This document shows positions 31,816 to 36,783 of a stretch of 36,783 nt of DNA, in pieces. The stretch lies in the NCBI GenBank assembly GCA_002395085.1, contig DGVV01000150.1, positions 1-36,783 of the forward strand, read 5' to 3'. A program made the position numbers and the translations under genes. The notes below the pieces were generated by a model. That model saw only the letters and a program-made list of their open reading frames with translations, searched no databases and was not told the origin of the DNA. Numbering within the stretch: position 1 is the stretch's first letter; each line of letters opens with the position of its first letter. Source of the DNA: Ruminococcus sp. UBA4275 (GTDB lineage: Bacteria > Bacillota > Clostridia > Oscillospirales > Ruminococcaceae).

Positions 31816-32358
31816 ATGGAACTGAAACGCTGGCAGAAAATCGCAATGTTCTTTATGAGCATTCCGCTGCTGCTTGTGCTGCTTGGCATCATCTTCGCCT
31901 GTGTCAGAATGACGCAGGAGGGCTTGTGGGAGGAGCTGCCGTATCACTTCTGGCGCGGCGACCATCTCAACTGTGAATTGCAGGTCACCGTGGATGGTCA
32001 GCCTGTCACGCTCACAGCGGAAAATGTCACCGTCACGGACGGAAACGGTGCGGCCGGCAATCTCACGCTGAAAGACGGCACCGCCAGATGCAGCATCGCG
32101 GGCGGCGAAAAGACAAATCAGTACATGACCGTCACTGTGCAGCCCGAAGGAGTCGCCGCACCTGCCGTGATCCCGTTTGACATCTTTCCGGCGAGCGGCT
32201 GGGAGGTCGCGGAGATCACACTGCTGGCAGAGATCAGCACCGCAGACAGCACAGTGAACTGTACCGGCGATATTCAGATGTATCACGCAGAAGGCACGCT
32301 GCAAACAAGCGGGCAGCTCGGCGAAAAGCTGCCGGTACTGAAATTCAGCAGCGTATAA
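31816..32358 (+). CDS. Uncharacterised membrane-anchored protein with DGQP domain
   Basis: 180 residues with one membrane helix (about 8-32, IAMFFMSIPLLLVLLGIIFA) and an extracellular beta-rich domain starting at CELQVTVDGQPVTLTAENV. It is a diverged paralogue of the preceding gene. Starts 4 nt after that gene stops, with GGGGGTG before the ATG. Its C-terminus (GTLQTSGQLGEKLPVLKF) is strand-like. No enzyme motif is visible, so a binding or structural role at the membrane surface is more likely than catalysis. Confidence 0.75.
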   Translation: MELKRWQKIAMFFMSIPLLLVLLGIIFACVRMTQEGLWEELPYHFWRGDHLNCELQVTVDGQPVTLTAENVTVTDGNGAAGNLTLKDGTARCSIAGGEKTNQYMTVTVQPEGVAAPAVIPFDIFPASGWEVAEITLLAEISTADSTVNCTGDIQMYHAEGTLQTSGQLGEKLPVLKFSSV

Positions 32359-32377
32359 CAAAAAAGGAGCGATCAGT

Positions 32378-33949
32378 ATGGAATCCGAAACCCCGAAAGT
32401 CTCACTGGAAAAGCCCGCAGCCGCAGCCTTGCCGGCGGAGGACTACAGCTTCACTTACGTCCCGAAAGCCCCGAACACACCGGCATTTGACATTCAGGCG
32501 CATGACAGCCTCTTTGCATGGCTCTCACTGATCTTCGGCTTTCTGTTTGTGCGGTTTGTCATGGTATATGCAGACGGCTTCGTCACGACCGGCGTGTTCC
32601 TGCTGCTGCACACCGCCTGCATGATCTACATGAAGAAATCCGGATGTAAGATCCTGCCCGCACACCGCCTGATGAGCGCGGTTATCATCGCATTCAGCTT
32701 TGTATTCTCCGTCACCGCAAGTGAACTGCTGCACGGTCTGAATTTGGTCTTTCTGATGTGTGCGCAGGTCTGGCAGGTCACTGCAATCGGCTCCGGCACG
32801 CACTTTGTCACGCGCTTCCTGCCGTATGATCTGAGCGATTCGGTACTCGAAGCACCGTTCCGCTGCTTCGGCGCGGGCAAACAGGCCATGTCGGAATCCG
32901 TAAAGCGCTCAGGCTCTGCATCCGCCGTCAAAACCGTGCTGATCGGTCTGCTGGTAACATTCCCCCTGACCGGTCTGGTCGGCGGACTGCTCGCAAATGC
33001 CGATTCCGGCGTGGAAAATATGCTCCGCAGTGCCGGTTCGCTCCTCACGGATCATGTGTGGATGACGCTGCTGCAAATCGCCGTCGGAATCCCCGTGGGA
33101 TGCTGGTTCTTCGGCATGGTCTATGCCGCCGCAGACCGCACCGTGCATCCGCTGAAAAGTGAAGCCGAACACGAAAGCGATCTGCACCGGCTGCGCACCA
33201 TCCCGAACCTCGGTCTGTACGCCGGCGTCACCCCGATCTGTGTACTGTATCTGCTTTACGTCATCTCGCAGACGAACTATTTTCTCTCCGCTTTCACAGG
33301 CAGACTCCCCGCCGATATGATCTATTCGGAGTACGCACGGCGCGGCTTCTTTGAGCTTTGTGCAATCGCCGTCATCAATCTGCTGGTCATTCTCGTGCTG
33401 ACCGGCTGCGCCCTCAAAGGCGGCGCGGAACGCCCGAAAGCACTGACCTTCTACGCGGTCATGCTGAGTGCATTCACGCTGTTTATCCTCGCAACCGCAT
33501 TCGCAAAAATGCTGCTCTACATCAACGCCTACGGTCTCACGCCGCTGCGCCTGTACACCTCATGGTTCATGGTGCTGCTGGCAATCGTGTTCCTCGTATT
33601 GACGGTGCGTCAGTTCACGCGGAGCATCCATACGGCGGCAATCCTGACGACGGCATTTACGGTGCTGTTCGCGGTGCTGTGCTTCTCGCGTCCGGATGCG
33701 CTGATCGCAGAATACAACATCTCCCGCTATGAGCACGGCACGCTTTCCAATCTGGATTATCCCGCGCTGACTGCGCTTTCCGAGGACGCCCTTCTCGTGC
33801 TGAATGCGCATTCCGATACGCTCCGGCAAATTGATGCAGAGGAATATTGCCGCGATGCCGCCGCAAATTGCATCCGCAGCTACGAGGCGCATCCCGACAG
33901 GAGCTGGAATCTCAGCGCACAGCTTCTGAAAGCGCAGGCCGGCTCATAA
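32378..33949 (+). CDS. Polytopic membrane protein, DUF4153/DUF4173 family
   Basis: 523 residues with about twelve membrane segments. The pattern SEYARRGFFELCAIAVIN near 315-332, then AKMLLYINAYGLTPLRLYTS near 370-389 and a C-terminal NISRY, is the mark of the DUF4153/DUF4173 group, whose function is unknown. A soluble N-terminal stretch of 45 residues is Pro- and Ala-rich. AAAGGAG lies 9-10 nt before the ATG. It is the largest protein of the cluster and would be its central membrane component if the small exported proteins work together with it. Confidence 0.82.
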   Translation: MESETPKVSLEKPAAAALPAEDYSFTYVPKAPNTPAFDIQAHDSLFAWLSLIFGFLFVRFVMVYADGFVTTGVFLLLHTACMIYMKKSGCKILPAHRLMSAVIIAFSFVFSVTASELLHGLNLVFLMCAQVWQVTAIGSGTHFVTRFLPYDLSDSVLEAPFRCFGAGKQAMSESVKRSGSASAVKTVLIGLLVTFPLTGLVGGLLANADSGVENMLRSAGSLLTDHVWMTLLQIAVGIPVGCWFFGMVYAAADRTVHPLKSEAEHESDLHRLRTIPNLGLYAGVTPICVLYLLYVISQTNYFLSAFTGRLPADMIYSEYARRGFFELCAIAVINLLVILVLTGCALKGGAERPKALTFYAVMLSAFTLFILATAFAKMLLYINAYGLTPLRLYTSWFMVLLAIVFLVLTVRQFTRSIHTAAILTTAFTVLFAVLCFSRPDALIAEYNISRYEHGTLSNLDYPALTALSEDALLVLNAHSDTLRQIDAEEYCRDAAANCIRSYEAHPDRSWNLSAQLLKAQAGS

Positions 33950-33991
33950 GATCACCCGCTTCACAATTTTTCAACCAAGGAGGAAACAATC

Positions 33992-34402
33992 ATGAAACGC
34001 AGTAAAAACGCCTTTACCAATCCCTTCGTCATCGCAGCAATGTGCTTTGCGAGCATCGGGCTGCGCCTTGTCATCGCGGCGATACCGTCCGGTCTCCTCA
34101 TGATCTCGCAGGCACGCAAGTACGCAAACGGTGCGCCGGTCATCACACTGGATGAGAATTACCATGTCAAGCCGGATACAACCGTTGCACTGAGCGAATT
34201 TGCCGCTGCGGAAAATGTCAGCAACTTCGGCATCGACAGCGTACAGTGGGCGGACGGCAGCATCGCAGAGCTGAGCATCAGCGGCGACGGACAGTCCATC
34301 AACATCGGTGACCGCACCGGTGCCGTGGCAGTGCGCCTGCACTACGACAAGCAAGTCGGAGAGGCAAGCCCCTGCACCGTCTATGTCTACGTGGATGAAT
34401 GA
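33992..34402 (+). CDS. Uncharacterised membrane-anchored protein, 136 residues
   Basis: One N-terminal membrane segment (about 10-38, PFVIAAMCFASIGLRLVIAA) is followed by an extracellular domain of about 95 residues rich in beta-type segments (APVITLDENYHVKP, SIAELSISGDGQSINIG, VAVRLHYDKQVG). No family is recognised. AAGGAGG precedes the ATG. It is the same kind of product, a single anchor plus a small outer domain, as the three genes before the DUF4153 gene. Confidence 0.75.
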   Translation: MKRSKNAFTNPFVIAAMCFASIGLRLVIAAIPSGLLMISQARKYANGAPVITLDENYHVKPDTTVALSEFAAAENVSNFGIDSVQWADGSIAELSISGDGQSINIGDRTGAVAVRLHYDKQVGEASPCTVYVYVDE

Positions 34403-34405
34403 GCC

Positions 34406-35110
34406 ATGAAACGTGAACACAGCATCAGAACCGGCATGGGCGCCGCATCGGCGCTGCTGCTGGCAGCAGAAGGATGGGTCATCTTTTCTGCAAGTACCCA
34501 TGCACTCCACGAATACCTGGCGATCCTGTTCAGCATCGTCATCATCCAGACATTGCTTTACACAGTCATCCGCTTCTGCTCCCCATCATCCCCGCACTAC
34601 GGGCTGACGCTTCCGGGCCTGACCTTCATCGGTCTGAGCATCCCGCTGCTGACCGGCGGCTTTCTGCTGCTGTCCTCCATGCAGGCAAAGGATTATTCCC
34701 GCATCCTGCTCGTGCTGATCCCCTGTATCACCGCGCTGATCCCGTGCTATGGCTGTGAACTGCTCCTTCGGGGCGTCTTCAGGCCGCACTGCATCGCATC
34801 GGCAGCCGCGGGAATCTTCGGAATGCTGCTGGCAATCTGCCTCAGCGAATTCGCCTTCGATCTGAATAATCCCGCACGGCATCCCATCGGGCTGCCCGTT
34901 TCGGTGATCGGTCTGGCAATCTCCGGCATTCTGACACTGAGCGCCGCAGGCGTCATTCTATATTATACCATAAATGCACCGTCCGGCGCAAGACTGCGCA
35001 CAGCATTCAGGTCGGCAGTCACTATGCTGATCTCCGCAGGCATCAGCATCCCGCTCTGGGGATATGTCTGCTTCTGGGGCGGCCCCGATCTGCTGCACCG
35101 GATCTTCTAA
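34406..35110 (+). CDS. Polytopic membrane protein, DUF2809-like paralogue
   Basis: 234 residues with about six membrane segments. Its N-terminal 90 residues match the next gene closely: HSIRTGMGAASALLLAAEG against HRIRTGMAIASAVLLGIE, then TLLYTVIRFCSP and HYGLTLPG against TLLYTLARTFLP and RYGLLLPA. It thus looks like an extended relative of DUF2809 with an extra C-terminal helical part. It starts 3 nt after the preceding stop, with only a weak site, so translation is probably coupled. Confidence 0.75.
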   Translation: MKREHSIRTGMGAASALLLAAEGWVIFSASTHALHEYLAILFSIVIIQTLLYTVIRFCSPSSPHYGLTLPGLTFIGLSIPLLTGGFLLLSSMQAKDYSRILLVLIPCITALIPCYGCELLLRGVFRPHCIASAAAGIFGMLLAICLSEFAFDLNNPARHPIGLPVSVIGLAISGILTLSAAGVILYYTINAPSGARLRTAFRSAVTMLISAGISIPLWGYVCFWGGPDLLHRIF

Positions 35111-35123
35111 AGGAGAAAGCATC

Positions 35124-35522
35124 ATGGAATACACACAGCAAAAGCACCGCATCCGCACCGGCATGGCAATCGCCTCTGCGGTGCTGCTTGGCATCGAGAT
35201 CCTGATCGGGATGTGCGCGGGCGGCTGGGTGCGCAGTTATCTGGGCGATGTCCTGATCGTAACGCTGCTGTACACCCTCGCACGGACATTCCTGCCGGAG
35301 AAGCCGCGGTACGGTCTGCTGCTGCCCGCGGCGATCCTGCTCTTTTCCTTCGGCGTGGAATTTCTCCAGCTCTGGGGCTTCTGCGATAAACTCGGCATCA
35401 CAAACCGCTTCCTGCGCATCTGCATCGGCACGGGCTACTCGAATCTCGACCTGCTGTGCTATGCCGCCGGCATTTTGCCGTGCGTCATCTGCGAAATCAT
35501 CCTGAGGAGGAAATACAAGTGA
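35124..35522 (+). CDS. DUF2809 family membrane protein
   Basis: 132 residues with four membrane segments. SYLGDVLIVTLLYTLARTFL and FSFGVEFLQLWGF are the characteristic DUF2809 motifs. The function of the family is unknown. AAAGGAG lies 8-9 nt before the ATG at 35124. It arose with the previous gene by duplication. Its stop TGA overlaps the GTG of the small peptide gene that follows (GTGA), and its last codons contain that gene's GAGGAGG site. Confidence 0.85.
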   Translation: MEYTQQKHRIRTGMAIASAVLLGIEILIGMCAGGWVRSYLGDVLIVTLLYTLARTFLPEKPRYGLLLPAAILLFSFGVEFLQLWGFCDKLGITNRFLRICIGTGYSNLDLLCYAAGILPCVICEIILRRKYK

Positions 35523-35626
35523 GACGAAATAACCGGATAGGCCGCATTGTGGAAAGCATCCTCTCGCTGCTGTTTATGGCCGGAGTATTCTATATGCTCT
35601 GGTGCATGGCGCATTCCGACCACTGA
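35519..35626 (+). CDS. 35-residue single-pass membrane peptide
   Basis: GTG at 35519 overlaps the DUF2809 stop as GTGA and has GAGGAGG at 8-nt spacing, one of the best sites in the window. The product begins with a basic stretch (RRNNRIGRIVES), then a membrane helix (ILSLLFMAGVFYMLW) and ends CMAHSDH. The next gene's AAAGGAG follows the stop directly. Size, charge and position suggest a small accessory subunit of a membrane complex; it has no resemblance to known peptides that I can name. Confidence 0.72.
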   Translation: MRRNNRIGRIVESILSLLFMAGVFYMLWCMAHSDH

Positions 35627-35639
35627 AAGGAGCGCATCC

Positions 35640-36053
35640 ATGCAAAAGACCATTTCAATGGTTTCGGCAGTCACGCTGCTGACCACTGCGCTCTGCCTGA
35701 CCGCCTGCCGCATCCCCGACCTGCCGGATGACCCCATCGTCTTTCCCAAATGCACGGTGCAGAATACGCCGGATGACAGCTATATCGGCATCGAATGGGA
35801 CGGGCGCACCTATGTCATGTACGGCGCGCTGAAAAACGGCGTGAAGTACGGCGAATGCCTCGGATACATCGAAGGCGACGAAAATGACCGCATCTACACG
35901 GTTGAGGACTGTCCGGCGGAACAGTATCTCATCAATTTCTATGTTCACGGCGAAATGGAACAGGCCGTCGTGATGCGGGAACTCGGCACAAAGGGCAGTT
36001 CCGCGCCGGATATTGCAGACGCTTACGGCTATGAGATCTGGAAGGCGGAATAA
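35640..36053 (+). CDS. Small lipoprotein of the DUF2975/XRE cluster
   Basis: 137 residues with a lipoprotein signal: a hydrophobic stretch ending LCLTAC, so C23 would be lipidated. The mature part (RIPDLPDDPIVFPKC, then IGIEWDGRTYVMYGALKNGV and YLINFYVHGEMEQAVVMREL) is unrecognised, beta-rich and acidic. The start at 35640 has AAAGGAG 7-8 nt upstream; the open frame extends to 35547 but overlaps the peptide gene. It would be on the outer face of the membrane with the other exported products. Confidence 0.82.
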   Translation: MQKTISMVSAVTLLTTALCLTACRIPDLPDDPIVFPKCTVQNTPDDSYIGIEWDGRTYVMYGALKNGVKYGECLGYIEGDENDRIYTVEDCPAEQYLINFYVHGEMEQAVVMRELGTKGSSAPDIADAYGYEIWKAE

Positions 36054-36068
36054 ACCGGAGGTGATCCC

Positions 36069-36662
36069 ATGATACTCGGCACATATATCCTGATCCTTTC
36101 GGCCGGCATTTTCGGGCTGAAGCGCTGGAAACGCGCATCGGCGGCAAAGCACGGCAAGCCCGGCAGCGGATATCAGGTCTGCGCGGCGCTGTTCGCCGTC
36201 CTGATGTCCTTTGCCGGTATCCTCGCCCCGATGATGCAGCTCATGGTCTACGATTATTACCTGATCTTCACCGACAAGCGCCGTGCGACTGTGAAAACGG
36301 TCACGGGCATTCATGAGAGCGACGATGTGCGGTATAAAAAGTATGTCAGCACGTTCGGCGGGCCGGACGGTTCAAACCGCACGCTGGAGCTGAAATGCCG
36401 CACCGACCCGATGGCCATGCTAGAGACCTGCTGTGCCGGAACCGTGAAAACCGTCACGCTCGACGGTATGATCTATGACGCAGCGGCACTGGAAACGCAG
36501 GATGCGGATGCGCTTGCGGACTGCCTGAAAGGAGATCTGCACCGTTATACGAACCGGCCGAACTGCACCGGCTTCTATGAATATACGTACAGTGGCCGGC
36601 GTTTTTGGCTGTTCTGCTATGAGACCGGCGATGAGTGGTACAGAATCGAAATCCGCGCCTGA
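36069..36662 (+). CDS. Uncharacterised two-helix membrane protein, last gene of the cluster
   Basis: 197 residues with a helix at 1-17, a basic loop, a second helix at about 36-60, then a domain of about 130 residues (LIFTDKRRATVKTVTG, TLELKCRTDPMAML, CTGFYEYTYSGRRFWLFCYE). No known family is seen. CGGAGGTGA precedes the ATG. Its stop codon forms the first bases of the perfect hairpin at 36660-36682, that is, the coding end merges into the repeat element at the end of the window. Confidence 0.78.
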   Translation: MILGTYILILSAGIFGLKRWKRASAAKHGKPGSGYQVCAALFAVLMSFAGILAPMMQLMVYDYYLIFTDKRRATVKTVTGIHESDDVRYKKYVSTFGGPDGSNRTLELKCRTDPMAMLETCCAGTVKTVTLDGMIYDAAALETQDADALADCLKGDLHRYTNRPNCTGFYEYTYSGRRFWLFCYETGDEWYRIEIRA

Positions 36663-36783
36663 GGCGGGCACTGCCCGCCTCAGCTTGTAGATAAAGTGTC
36701 TCCGACGGATTTATATTGAGGGCTCCGCTCGCTTCGCATGAATTTGCAGGCAAATTCACCTCAAACTCCCGCTTAAGGGCTAC
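36660..36783. repeat. Inverted, rearranged copy of the start-of-window repeat
   Basis: A hairpin (TGAGGCGGGCA with 36672-36682) is followed by CAGCTTG. Bases 36687-36722 are the exact reverse complement of 134-169 (36 nt), and 36759-36783 that of 103-127 (25 nt). Between them, where the first copy has 6 nt, lies a 36-nt segment (36723-36758) related to 251-286 in the direct orientation. The element is cut by the end of the window. Confidence 0.9.

Noticed and set aside
1..36783. The inverted end repeats as the ends of a transposon or genomic island
   Set aside because: There is no transposase or integrase, the interior is mostly core housekeeping genes, and the repeats are rearranged relative to each other. 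An intergenic repeat family explains them better.

Overview
The window looks like chromosomal DNA from an anaerobic, spore-forming member of the Firmicutes, most likely a Ruminococcus-like member of the Oscillospiraceae. Three things point there. One gene encodes a secreted cohesin-dockerin protein of the kind used to build ruminococcal cellulosomes. The order yqfC-yqfD-phoH-ybeY-era-yqzL-recO is the classic Firmicutes arrangement, with the sporulation gene ylbJ beside it. AGGAGG-type ribosome binding sites and TTGACA/TATAAT promoters with 17-bp spacers recur. The DNA is GC-rich, so long antisense shadow reading frames are common and are left out here. I see no tRNA, rRNA, CRISPR array, transposase or phage gene.

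Layout. 1-400: a gene-free mosaic of short hairpin repeats. 401-9558 (minus): a CPBP-family membrane protease, mutS2, a frameshifted small gene, and the conserved block recO, yqzL, era, ybeY, phoH, yqfD, yqfC. 9651-14148 (plus): ylbJ, a four-cysteine protein with an Ala/Pro tail, and a LysR regulator followed by a small protein and an SGNH esterase. 14208-22557 (minus): an eight-gene set behind a consensus promoter, encoding a transglutaminase-like membrane protein, an Asp/Glu-type racemase, an adenylation enzyme, a carrier protein, an MBOAT acyltransferase, a DltD-like SGNH protein, a lipoprotein and a leucine-rich-repeat protein. 22716-28525 (minus): a cation/proton antiporter, glyA, the cohesin-dockerin gene, tsf and rpsB. 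28749-30007 (minus): two small membrane proteins. 30142-36662 (plus): a tightly packed run of twelve mostly uncharacterised membrane or exported proteins headed by a DUF2975 protein and a small XRE regulator. 36660-36783: an inverted, rearranged copy of the repeat found at the start.

Two regions stand out. The first is the dlt-like operon. Its adenylation enzyme, carrier, MBOAT and SGNH proteins match the logic of teichoic acid D-alanylation, but it is coupled to its own amino acid racemase and a transglutaminase-like protein, and its SGNH protein has Cys where the GDSL Ser nucleophile should be. I infer a system that makes a D-amino acid, activates it and attaches it to an extracellular polymer; the amino acid and the acceptor are unknown. 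The second is the DUF2975/XRE-led cluster at 30.1-36.7 kb, which includes a 35-residue membrane peptide gene, two internally duplicated gene pairs and a possible ACG start codon. Its function is not known to me.

The whole segment is bracketed by composite hairpin repeats in inverted orientation. They share exact 36-nt and 25-nt blocks, and one internal hairpin shows compensatory base changes.
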